Part shown: one piece after another, positions 1 through 6,360 of the stretch | Layout: the number at the start of each line of letters is the position of its first letter | How positions within the stretch are numbered: the stretch's first letter is position 1 | Assembly: GCA_021157665.1 (NCBI GenBank) | Contig: JAGGWE010000080.1 | Coordinates: 1 to 18,760 of the forward strand | Reading direction: 5' to 3' | DNA from: Sulfurimonas sp. | GTDB lineage: Bacteria; Campylobacterota; Campylobacteria; Campylobacterales; Sulfurimonadaceae | DNA: 18,760 nt | Notes under the pieces: generated by a model | Database searches by the model: none | The model's input: the letters and a program-made list of their open reading frames with translations, nothing else | Told to the model about the DNA's origin: nothing | Made by a program: the position numbers and the translations under genes

Positions 1-59
1 CTTACTATAAAGGAGATGATGAAAAATATCATCATCCATGTTGAAATTTCTAGTTCCAT
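1..59 (-). CDS. Membrane protein N-terminus, partial (runs off the window start)
   Basis: Reading leftward from 59 gives an open frame of 19 complete codons, MELEISTWMMIFFIISFIV, continuing past base 1. The hydrophobic stretch from residue 8 looks like the first membrane segment of an integral membrane protein. An AAGGG Shine-Dalgarno sequence (66-70) sits six bases before the ATG at 59; an in-frame ATG at 63-65 directly abuts it and is therefore less likely to be the start. A TATAAT box on the same strand lies about 50 bases upstream. The gene is divergent from cmoA. Too little is present to name the family. Confidence 0.6.
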   Translation of the reverse strand, partial: MELEISTWMMIFFIISFIV

Positions 60-106
60 TTTCATCCCTTTATTTAAAAATTTACTTATATTTTATAGTT
101 TGGTGG

Positions 107-112
107 ATTATA
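107..112 (-). promoter_or_regulatory. -10 box for the leftward membrane-protein gene
   Basis: The complement of 107-112 reads TATAAT, preceded by TTATGA on the same strand, as in Campylobacterota sigma-70 promoters, which rely on the -10 element. Transcription would begin near base 100 and give a leader of about 40 bases carrying the AAGGG ribosome site. No equally good box was seen for cmoA; TATAGT at 94-99 on the plus strand is a weak candidate. Confidence 0.5.
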
Positions 113-151
113 TCATAACAATTTTGTTAAGATTCTACATTAGGAAAATAT

Positions 152-859
152 ATGAATGATAAAGTTTTTACAAAACCAATAAAGAAGCAGTTTGAATTTG
201 ATGAAGAGGTTGCGGCTGTTTTTGATGATATGTTGGAGAGGAGTGTTCCATTTTATAAAGAGAGTCAGAAAGTAACTCAGTTCTTTGCTCTAAAGCAACT
301 TGAAAATGGGGGAATTTTATATGATTTGGGTTGTTCAACTGCCTCACTACTTTTAAATATACATAGAAAATTGAAATCTGATGCAACTTTAATAGGTTTA
401 GATAATTCACATGCCATGCTTGAACAAGCTAGAAAAAAATGTGAAGCATATGGTGCAAAAGTTGAGATAGAATATGCCGATATTTTAGAATATGATTATA
501 AAGAAGCTGATGTTTTTATAAGTAATTATACCTTACAATTTATAAGACCACTTGTTCGTGAAGAGTTGATAAAAAAGATAGCAACTTCGCTTAAAAAAGA
601 TGCTATTTTTATTTTTAGTGAAAAAGTTATAAGCCATCATTCAAAACTAAATAAAGATTTAATAGAGTGTTATTATGATTTTAAAAAAGAGCAGGGTTAT
701 TCTGAATATGAGATTATGCAAAAAAGAGAAGCCTTAGAGAATGTTTTAGTTCCATACAGTGAAGATGAAAATATTAAAATGGCTTTAAATTGTGGTTTTT
801 CTCATTGTGAAGTGGTATTTCGTTGGGCTAATTTCGCAACTTTTATAGCTGTAAAATAG
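152..859 (+). CDS. cmoA: Carboxy-S-adenosyl-L-methionine synthase CmoA
   Basis: CmoA converts S-adenosylmethionine plus prephenate into carboxy-SAM and phenylpyruvate. CmoB then uses carboxy-SAM to make 5-carboxymethoxyuridine (cmo5U) at wobble position 34 of tRNAs in the cytoplasm. The 235-residue protein is close to the E. coli length (about 247). The SAM-binding loop YDLGCSTAS is near residues 57-65 and the acidic LDNSHAMLEQA strand near 83-93. The family blocks NYTLQF, FSEKV, YDFKKEQGYSE.EI.QKR and the ending GF.HCEVVFRWANF also match what I recall of CmoA. The start is supported by AGGAAA about six bases upstream. It stands alone on the plus strand, convergent with the lipoprotein gene. 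CmoB is not in this window. Confidence 0.93.
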   Translation: MNDKVFTKPIKKQFEFDEEVAAVFDDMLERSVPFYKESQKVTQFFALKQLENGGILYDLGCSTASLLLNIHRKLKSDATLIGLDNSHAMLEQARKKCEAYGAKVEIEYADILEYDYKEADVFISNYTLQFIRPLVREELIKKIATSLKKDAIFIFSEKVISHHSKLNKDLIECYYDFKKEQGYSEYEIMQKREALENVLVPYSEDENIKMALNCGFSHCEVVFRWANFATFIAVK

Positions 860-868
860 AGTTAAGTA

Positions 869-900
869 AAAGAGACAATTTTACCAAACATTGCCTCTTT
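869..900. terminator. Possible bidirectional stem-loop between cmoA and the lipoprotein gene
   Basis: AAAGAGACAA (869-878) pairs with TTGCCTCTTT (891-900) with one A:C mismatch and a 12-base loop. It lies between the convergent genes and overlaps the last codons of the lipoprotein gene. The right arm ends in TTT and the left arm, read in reverse, continues CTCTTTT. The T tracts are short and the stem is AT-rich, so this is at best a weak terminator. Confidence 0.35.
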
Positions 901-1135
901 GTGGTTCTTCTTCTTCACCTTGAAGATAATTAATTGCACCACTAGCAGTGTCTTTGATTTTTTGATAACTTATAATATCGTCTTTACCACATACCTTATG
1001 GTAATAACCTTGCATATCATAGTACTCTTCACAGTCACTATAATATCTTAATGAAATTCCATGTTTATTTAGACATCCTGTAAAAAATATGCTTATTACC
1101 AGTATCAGTATTGTTTTTTTCATAATAATAAACAA
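881..1135 (-). CDS. Small lipoprotein of unknown function
   Basis: An 84-residue product with a lipoprotein signal peptide: two lysines, a hydrophobic core, then FTGC with the lipidated Cys at residue 21. The mature part of about 63 residues is polar, with two further Cys (in YYSDCEEYYD and HKVCGK) that could form a disulfide, tyrosine-rich, and ending in a glutamate-rich tail. It would be anchored to a membrane on the periplasmic side. Start choice: TTG at 1135 has AGGAA (1146-1150) ten bases upstream, overlapping the nth stop codon; the internal ATG at 1123 gives a conventional MKK start but is 22 bases from that site. It is probably co-transcribed with nth. I do not recognise the family. 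Confidence 0.7.
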   Translation of the reverse strand: MFIIMKKTILILVISIFFTGCLNKHGISLRYYSDCEEYYDMQGYYHKVCGKDDIISYQKIKDTASGAINYLQGEEEEPQRGNVW

Positions 1136-1148
1136 GCAAATAGTATTC

Positions 1149-1790
1149 CTAAACTTTAAAACTCTCTTTAGTTTTACAAAACTCAGTTAAAAAGCACTCT
1201 TCACATTTTGGATTTTTTGCAGTACAAATATATCGTCCAAAAAGTACCATTCCTTGGTGAAGGGCATGGAGATCATTTTTGAATTTTTTAACAAGTGTAG
1301 CTTCTGTTTTTATGGCTGTTTTATCATCACTAAGCCCAAGTCGATGAGATACTCTAAATACATGTGTATCAACTGCCATAAGGTTCGCTCCAGTATATTC
1401 TATCATCACAACATTTGCTGTTTTTTGACCAACTCCACCTAATGTTTTTAAATCTTTTTCATTCATTGGAATTTCACCATCATAAACTTCAACCACTCTT
1501 TTAGCCATTGCTATAAGATTTTTTGCTTTATTATTAAAAAATGAACAGCTTTTAATTAGTTCTTTTATCTCATCAATATCTGCACATGCCATGGCATGTG
1601 GAGTTGGATATTTGAGAAATAAGGGGGGTGTAATAATATTAACTCTTTTATCAGTACATTGAGCAGATAATGAAACGGCTATAACTAATTCATAGGCATT
1701 TTTATACTCTAACTCTGTAACGGCATCACTATATCTTTGCACAAATCTTTCATGAATCTCTAAAATCTCTTTTTTTGTTGCTTTTCTCAT
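1149..1790 (-). CDS. nth: Endonuclease III (DNA glycosylase/AP lyase)
   Basis: A bifunctional base-excision repair enzyme that removes oxidised pyrimidines and cleaves the resulting abasic site. At 213 residues it has the usual length. The helix-hairpin-helix LGGVGQKTANVV covers residues 117-128 with catalytic Lys123. The catalytic Asp141 lies in AVDTHVFR. The C-terminal 4Fe-4S cluster has the classic spacing C189-x6-C196-x2-C199-x5-C205. It is divergent from the histidine kinase and followed by the lipoprotein gene 13 bases downstream. The Shine-Dalgarno is poor: AGG lies about 13 bases before the ATG. The codons for residues 64-69 form a perfect 18-base DNA palindrome (see repeat at 1583). 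Confidence 0.96.
   Translation of the reverse strand: MRKATKKEILEIHERFVQRYSDAVTELEYKNAYELVIAVSLSAQCTDKRVNIITPPLFLKYPTPHAMACADIDEIKELIKSCSFFNNKAKNLIAMAKRVVEVYDGEIPMNEKDLKTLGGVGQKTANVVMIEYTGANLMAVDTHVFRVSHRLGLSDDKTAIKTEATLVKKFKNDLHALHQGMVLFGRYICTAKNPKCEECFLTEFCKTKESFKV
1583..1600. repeat. 18-base perfect palindrome made of two CACATGCC octamers, inside nth
   Basis: CACATGCCATGGCATGTG equals its own reverse complement. It consists of CACATGCC and GGCATGTG joined by AT. It lies wholly inside nth, where it encodes His-Ala-Met-Ala-Cys-Ala, so it is not a terminator in an intergenic gap. The same octamer recurs at other places in the window. Confidence 0.85.
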
Positions 1791-1815
1791 AAATAGTATT
1801 TTACCTACTTTTTGA

Positions 1816-1821
1816 TATAAT
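1816..1821 (+). promoter_or_regulatory. -10 box for the hybrid histidine kinase
   Basis: TATAAT preceded by TTTTTGA, the usual Campylobacterota sigma-70 pattern with a T-rich stretch and no clear -35 box. The predicted start near 1828 leaves a leader of about 27 bases containing AGGAAG (1844-1849), five bases before the ATG at 1855. Confidence 0.6.
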
Positions 1822-1854
1822 CGAAAGAATAAATTTATAATTTAGGAAGATATT

Positions 1855-3771
1855 ATGGGTGTTTTTTCTTTTCTTTCAAAGCAGGATGATAATAATTCTA
1901 AATTTGAAGTTGATGCTCTTAGTGAAGTTTTCACGAGAGAAGTGTTGATGGAAATAGTAAACTCTACCAATATAATGATGCTGTTTTTTTCTAAAGACAG
2001 TGGTTGGATAGGGGCGAATAAAGAATTTTTTAGAGTGCTTGGTTTTAGTGATATTACAGATTTTCAAAAAAATTATGATAGCGTTAGAGATCTTTTTTTT
2101 AGTGAAAGTGAAGAGATATTTACTGAAGATGATAAAAGCTGGTTAGAGTATATTAAAAAACATAAAAAAGATGGTTATTCTGTAAAATTATATAATGCGA
2201 ATAAAGATATTTTAGATATAAATTTAAAATGTACTGCCTTAGCAAGTTTTAGTGAAGTTTATATTTTAGAGTTTGAAGATGTAAGTAGATTGCAGAATTC
2301 AATACTAAAAAGCCAAGAGATAGATAACTCAAAAACAAAATTTTTATCAAATATCGGGCATGAATTCCGTACTCCAATGAATAGTATTATAGGTTTTCTT
2401 GAATTATTAAGTAAAACAGAGATGGACAAGATGCAAACAGAGTATCTAGATCTTATTAACACCTCTTCTAAAAATTTAATGTTAAATATAGAGAATCTTT
2501 TGGACTTATCACAGATGCAAGGTGGTAGGCTAACAATTGATAATGCATCTTTTGAATTAATCCCTCAGATGGAAGAGTTAATTTATAATCATATAACAGC
2601 AGGTAAAGATAGGGGAATAAAAGTTTTAAGTTTTATAGATCCTAAGTTACCATTAGAGTTATACTCAGATATAAGAAAAATTAAACAAATTATGAACTCT
2701 TTAATACAAAATGCTATTAAATTCACACAAAATTATGGAAAAGTTATTGTTGAGATTAAACTTTTAAAAAGAGAGATAAACGGAAATTGCAGTATAGGTT
2801 TTAGTGTAAAAGATAATGGAAAAGGGATTTCAAAAGAGGATTTAGAAAATCATGCCCAAGAGCGATTGGGTATTGGATTTAGTTTATCTCAAGGTTTAGT
2901 TGAGTTACTTGGAAGTAAATTAAATATTCAATCAAGTGAAGATGAGGGAAGTTCTTTTAATTTTGTTTTAAATTTTGAATCTCCTAAGGGACAAACATAT
3001 AAAATGCTGCCTAAGCAAAAGGCAAAAATTCTTCTTCTTGATAAAACTAAGATTGATGAAGCAAATTTTTTATCTATATATCTTCGTTCATTTGGGATAG
3101 ATGTTGTTAAATCAAATATCTTAGATGATAAAATTTATGATGGAGTTGAAACATTATATATATTGGCAGATCAAAGTAATTTAAAGTGGGTTTTAACATT
3201 AGCTACTATTGAGAAAAAAATTCCTATAATTCTTTTGTTAAATGAGAGGGAAAAACTTCAAGCAAAACTTGTTCAATTTATTGATGATACTCTTTTCTTA
3301 CCTCTGTTTCCAAGTTCTATATCTAAACATTTAGAATCTATTCATAGTATAAATTTAAATGAAAAAGATAATGAGAAATTATCTATAAAAGATAGTGTAA
3401 AAGCTTTAGTTGTTGAAGATAATAAAATAAATCAAAAATTGATTGAGATATTATTAAAAGAGTACAATATTCTTGTTTGGACTGCTTCAAATGGTAATGA
3501 GGCAGTTTCTAAGTGTGAGGATGAGCCTTTTGATATAATTTTTATGGATATTGATATGCCTGAAAAAAATGGGATAGAAGCTACTAAAGAGATTAAAAAC
3601 AATATAGAATCAAATTCAAAAACTCCAATAGTTGCATTAACTGCTATGGCTATGCAAGGGGATAGAGAGATGATTTTAAAAGAGGGCTTAGATGATTATC
3701 TACCTAAGCCATTAACTAGGGTAAAATTAGAAGATATTTTAAAAAAATATCTTAAGTTAGAACTTGTTTAA
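1855..3771 (+). CDS. Soluble hybrid sensor histidine kinase (PAS-HisKA-HATPase-REC-like-REC)
   Basis: A 638-residue two-component kinase with no membrane segment or signal peptide, so it should sense a cytoplasmic signal. Order: a PAS-like sensor at about 30-145; a HisKA helix with the phosphorylated His169 in NIGHEFRTPMNSIIG; an HATPase domain with N-box Asn286 (QNAIKFT), G1 DNGKG (320-324) and G2 RLGIGFSLSQG; a degenerate receiver-like stretch at about 388-495; and a complete receiver at 515-635 with acidic ED (521-522), phospho-acceptor Asp565 (FMDIDMP), Thr596 and Lys618 (LPKP). The HisKA and HATPase blocks resemble hybrid kinases of the BarA/TorS type. No separate output regulator is adjacent, so the target is unknown. 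Confidence 0.9.
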   Translation: MGVFSFLSKQDDNNSKFEVDALSEVFTREVLMEIVNSTNIMMLFFSKDSGWIGANKEFFRVLGFSDITDFQKNYDSVRDLFFSESEEIFTEDDKSWLEYIKKHKKDGYSVKLYNANKDILDINLKCTALASFSEVYILEFEDVSRLQNSILKSQEIDNSKTKFLSNIGHEFRTPMNSIIGFLELLSKTEMDKMQTEYLDLINTSSKNLMLNIENLLDLSQMQGGRLTIDNASFELIPQMEELIYNHITAGKDRGIKVLSFIDPKLPLELYSDIRKIKQIMNSLIQNAIKFTQNYGKVIVEIKLLKREINGNCSIGFSVKDNGKGISKEDLENHAQERLGIGFSLSQGLVELLGSKLNIQSSEDEGSSFNFVLNFESPKGQTYKMLPKQKAKILLLDKTKIDEANFLSIYLRSFGIDVVKSNILDDKIYDGVETLYILADQSNLKWVLTLATIEKKIPIILLLNEREKLQAKLVQFIDDTLFLPLFPSSISKHLESIHSINLNEKDNEKLSIKDSVKALVVEDNKINQKLIEILLKEYNILVWTASNGNEAVSKCEDEPFDIIFMDIDMPEKNGIEATKEIKNNIESNSKTPIVALTAMAMQGDREMILKEGLDDYLPKPLTRVKLEDILKKYLKLELV

Positions 3772-3790
3772 TAATCATTAACATAATTGA

Positions 3791-3796
3791 TATAAA
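3791..3796 (+). promoter_or_regulatory. Possible -10 box for the PPIase and PLP-enzyme pair
   Basis: TATAAA preceded by TTGA, 20 bases after the kinase stop codon. It would start transcription near 3803 and give a leader of about 27 bases. It could provide expression of the isomerase independent of the kinase. There is no terminator between the kinase and this box, so read-through is also likely. Confidence 0.4.
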
Positions 3797-3829
3797 CTTT
3801 TGTATCAAAAAAATAAGGGAAACTTTTTA

Positions 3830-4657
3830 ATGAAAATAGCAACAAGAATAATATCAACTTTACTTTTAACAGCATCAATAGCATCTGCTCAGGCTTTAGT
3901 TACAGTTGATGGTGTAGAGATAACTCAAAAAGATGTTGAAACAGCACTTATGAATGCTACTCAAGGTAGATTTAATCAGGTTCCATCAGAAAAACAAGCA
4001 GAGTTTAGAAAACAGGTTTTAGAACAGTTAGTAGCTAAAGAACTTGTATATAGTGATGCAAAGAAAACTGGTATTTTAAAATCAAAAGAGTTTACTAATG
4101 AGTATAAAAAAGTTCAAGAGAGAGTAAAAAAAGAACTTGCTGTTCAAATTTGGCAAAAAAAACAAATGGACAAAGTAAAAATATCAAATAAAGAGTTAAA
4201 AAATTATTATGATAAAAATAAAGAAGAGTTTAAAGAAAAAGAGTCTGTTCATGCTCGTCATATTTTAGTAAAAACTGAGAGTGAAGCACAAGCCGTTATA
4301 AAAGAGATGAAATCTTTAAAAGGTGCAGCCTTAGAGTCAAAGTTTATAGAGTTAGCAAAATCAAAATCTACAGGGCCTAGTGGACCAAAAGGTGGAGATT
4401 TAGGTTCATTCGCTCAAGGACAAATGGTTCCACCATTTAATGACAAAGTTTTTAGTATGAAAGTTGGTACGATTTCAGATCCTGTAAAAACTCAGTTTGG
4501 TTATCATGTTATCTATTTAGAAGAGAAAAAAGCATCTAAAAAGTTAGGATTTACTGAGGTTAAATCTTTTATAGAGCAAAGACTTAAAATGGAAAAATTT
4601 AAAGTTAGTATGAAAACAAAAATGGCACAACTACAAAAAAAAGCTACGATAAAATAA
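3830..4657 (+). CDS. Periplasmic peptidyl-prolyl cis-trans isomerase, PEB4/CBF2 type
   Basis: A parvulin-family folding chaperone of the SurA/PEB4 group, which assists outer-membrane protein folding in the periplasm. From the ATG at 3830, preceded by AAGGGA at nine bases' spacing, the product is 275 residues, matching PEB4 (about 273). It has a Sec signal peptide: MKIATR, a hydrophobic core, then ASAQA, with cleavage near residue 20-22. A helical N-terminal chaperone arm full of Lys and Glu covers about 25-140. The rotamase domain, about 143-245, contains VHARHILVKTE, GPSGPKGGDLGSF, MVPPFNDKVFSM and TQFGYHVI. A TTG 30 bases upstream is in frame but would put charged residues before the signal peptide. 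The neighbouring PLP enzyme starts four bases after its stop. Confidence 0.9.
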   Translation: MKIATRIISTLLLTASIASAQALVTVDGVEITQKDVETALMNATQGRFNQVPSEKQAEFRKQVLEQLVAKELVYSDAKKTGILKSKEFTNEYKKVQERVKKELAVQIWQKKQMDKVKISNKELKNYYDKNKEEFKEKESVHARHILVKTESEAQAVIKEMKSLKGAALESKFIELAKSKSTGPSGPKGGDLGSFAQGQMVPPFNDKVFSMKVGTISDPVKTQFGYHVIYLEEKKASKKLGFTEVKSFIEQRLKMEKFKVSMKTKMAQLQKKATIK

Positions 4658-4661
4658 TAAA

Positions 4662-5516
4662 ATGAATAACTCTCCTATCTCTAAGATAAACTTAGATGGT
4701 AGGGATTTTTATGTTAAAAGAGATGATTTAATTGATCCTTTTTTAGCAGGAAATAAATATAGAAAACTTTATACTCTTCTACAAACTCCTCCAAATAATC
4801 TAAATAAAATAATCTCTTATGGTGGTACACAGTCAAATGCAATGCTTGCAATGGCTTCAATGTGTAAAACTAAAGGGTGGGAATTTATATACTATACTAA
4901 ACCAATTAGTAAAACTCAAAGAGAACTTCAGAGTGGAAATTATTATCACGCAAAGAGACTTGGCATGTGGCATGTGGAGATAGAGTATGAATTATATAAA
5001 GATTTTATAGCTTCACTTAGAGTAAATATCGAAGATAAAGCTTTTTTAGTAGATCAGGGTGGAGCAGATACTTCAGCAAAAGAGGGCTTAGAAGTTTTAG
5101 CTTCAGAGATAAGATTGGCAAATCTAGATGTGAAATCTTTAGCTACACCATCAGGAACAGGAACTACTGCCTTGTATTTAGCTTTAGCTATGCCTGAGTA
5201 TAAAGTTTATACAACTTCAGCTATTGGTGATGTAGAGTATCTTCAAGAGCAGATGAATGCACTTGAGAAAATACCAGACAATTTAGTTATACTTAAACCT
5301 AGTAAAAAGTATCATTTTGCAAAATTATATCCAGAGTTTTTAGAAATTTATAAAAGATTATTAACAGCAGGAGTTGAGTTTGATTTGTTATATGCACCTG
5401 GCATGTGGAAAACTCTCTTAGAACAAACAGATGAAGAGATTTTATATATACATAGTGGTGGAGTTAGTGGAAATGAAAGTATGTTAAGTAGGTATATGCA
5501 AAAAGGGTTTGTTTAA
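4662..5516 (+). CDS. PLP-dependent enzyme, ACC deaminase/D-cysteine desulfhydrase family
   Basis: A fold-type II pyridoxal-phosphate enzyme of 284 residues, shorter than true ACC deaminases (about 338). The PLP lysine is Lys32 in LAGNKYRKL, the family pattern GNK..KL. GGTQSN (54-59) supplies the Ser58 position that in ACC deaminase acts on the substrate ring. TPSGTGTT near 162-169 is the phosphate-binding loop, and IHSGG near the C-terminus matches desulfhydrase-type members. Known family substrates are 1-aminocyclopropane-1-carboxylate and D-cysteine; the substrate here cannot be assigned. The start four bases after the isomerase stop, with no clear Shine-Dalgarno, implies translational coupling. 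It contains three copies of the GGCATGTG octamer. Confidence 0.8.
   Translation: MNNSPISKINLDGRDFYVKRDDLIDPFLAGNKYRKLYTLLQTPPNNLNKIISYGGTQSNAMLAMASMCKTKGWEFIYYTKPISKTQRELQSGNYYHAKRLGMWHVEIEYELYKDFIASLRVNIEDKAFLVDQGGADTSAKEGLEVLASEIRLANLDVKSLATPSGTGTTALYLALAMPEYKVYTTSAIGDVEYLQEQMNALEKIPDNLVILKPSKKYHFAKLYPEFLEIYKRLLTAGVEFDLLYAPGMWKTLLEQTDEEILYIHSGGVSGNESMLSRYMQKGFV
4962..4976. repeat. Overlapping tandem pair of the GGCATGTG octamer
   Basis: GGCATGTGGCATGTG contains the octamer at 4962-4969 and again at 4969-4976, sharing one G. It encodes Gly-Met-Trp-His-Val in the PLP enzyme, so the two copies are read in different codon frames. Confidence 0.8.
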
Positions 5517-5526
5517 ACCCTTTTTT
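5500..5526. terminator. Bidirectional intrinsic terminator between convergent genes
   Basis: AAAAAGGGTTT (5500-5510), a GTTT loop and AAACCCTTTTT (5515-5525) form an 11-pair hairpin with an A tract on one side and a T tract on the other, so it can work on both strands. The stop codon of the PLP gene (5514-5516) lies within it, and the stop codon of the nitroreductase gene begins at its right edge. Confidence 0.85.
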
Positions 5527-6205
5527 AGTCTATAAAAGTAACTGTTTCTTCTAGTGAAACTCTTGCAGGTTGGTAACTATTTATTTTTGCATCTTTATCT
5601 TCATAACCTAAAACTACACTATATAAAAGTGATAAATTTTCTGGCATCTCAAGCTCTTCTGCGATAACTCTACCAAATTCAGTAGTAGAACCTTGTGGAC
5701 AACTATCAACTCCAAACTCTTGTGCAGCTAACATAATGCTCTGCATATATGCACCACAGTCTAAAAGTACACCCTCTGCACCATCAATATTTGCTTTATC
5801 TGTAAATACGAAAAATACAGTTTGTGCTCCAAACCATCTAAAGTTATCTTTCCACATCTCTATTCTAGTATTGTTATCTTTTCTATCAACTTCCATTAAT
5901 TTGTAAAGACCAGAACCAGTTACGATTCTTCTTTTTTTATAAGGATTAACCCATTTGATAGGATAGTATTGAATAAACTGATCGTTTGTAATCCCCTCGT
6001 CCATTTTAGAGATAACCGCATCACCAACTTTTTTAAGTAGTTCCGTACTATTTACTGCTAATACTTTCCAAGGTTGCATATTTGCTCCACTTGGAGTCAT
6101 TGCTGCTGCATTTAAAATTTTTTCTTGAATCTCTTTTGGAACTGGTTTTGGTAGGTAAGCTCTTTTAGATGAACGATTGTTTAAAGCTTCTATAACTGTT
6201 GGCAT
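5525..6205 (-). CDS. Nitroreductase-family FMN oxidoreductase
   Basis: A 226-residue flavoprotein of the nitroreductase fold, cytoplasmic and probably dimeric, reducing nitro or quinone-type compounds with NAD(P)H; the natural substrate is unknown. FMN-binding features are the N-terminal RSSKR (11-15), TPSGANMQPWKVLAV near 42-56, and the C-terminal VLGYEDKDAKINSYQPAR, where the closing Arg normally contacts the FMN phosphate. The start at 6205 is chosen because AGGAT lies five or six bases upstream and the conserved RSSKR follows ten residues later. An in-frame GTG at 6301 would add 32 unconserved residues and cross the promoter. The start codon lies inside a GGCATGTG octamer copy (6201-6208). 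Confidence 0.88.
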   Translation of the reverse strand: MPTVIEALNNRSSKRAYLPKPVPKEIQEKILNAAAMTPSGANMQPWKVLAVNSTELLKKVGDAVISKMDEGITNDQFIQYYPIKWVNPYKKRRIVTGSGLYKLMEVDRKDNNTRIEMWKDNFRWFGAQTVFFVFTDKANIDGAEGVLLDCGAYMQSIMLAAQEFGVDSCPQGSTTEFGRVIAEELEMPENLSLLYSVVLGYEDKDAKINSYQPARVSLEETVTFID

Positions 6206-6229
6206 GTGAATCCTAAAATTGTTTTTGAA

Positions 6230-6235
6230 ATTATA
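6230..6235 (-). promoter_or_regulatory. -10 box for the nitroreductase gene
   Basis: The complement of 6230-6235 reads TATAAT within ATGTTATAATTTC. Transcription would start near 6223, giving a leader of about 18 bases that contains the AGGAT ribosome site. Confidence 0.6.
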
Positions 6236-6300
6236 ACATATTAAATTATCAAAATACTTATATGCTAACATAAGTATATGAGAGTAGTTGGCTAAAGACA

Positions 6301-6321
6301 CTTGACACTAAGTCACTCAAT
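6301..6321. promoter_or_regulatory. HAIR-like operator (HspR binding site) at clpB
   Basis: CTTGACA, seven bases, then ACTCAAT. The HAIR consensus is CTTGAGT-N7-ACTCAAG; 11 of 14 bases match with exact N7 spacing. It covers the -35 box and ends five bases before the -10 box, where a bound repressor would block RNA polymerase. HspR is known to control clpB and other chaperone genes in Campylobacter. hspR itself is not in this window. Confidence 0.6.
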
Positions 6322-6331
6322 GTGATATAAT
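6302..6331 (+). promoter_or_regulatory. clpB promoter with both -35 and -10 boxes
   Basis: TTGACA at 6302-6307 and TATAAT at 6326-6331, 18 bases apart, match both sigma-70 boxes, and the -10 is preceded by TGTGA. Transcription should start near 6338. No E. coli-type sigma-32 heat-shock box (CTTGAA with CCCCAT) is present, in line with repressor-controlled heat shock in Campylobacterota. Confidence 0.75.
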
Positions 6332-6360
6332 GGTTTTATCTTAATAAATAGGACTAAAAA

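Noticed and set aside
3800..3829. Upstream TTG start for the peptidyl-prolyl isomerase
   Set aside because: It would place MYQKNKGNFL before the signal peptide and lies next to the TATAAA box; ATG 3830 has a good AAGGGA site.
6206..6301. N-terminal extension of the nitroreductase to a GTG at 6301
   Set aside because: It has no ribosome site, crosses the -10 box at 6230-6235 and reaches the clpB promoter; homology starts at MPTVIEALN.
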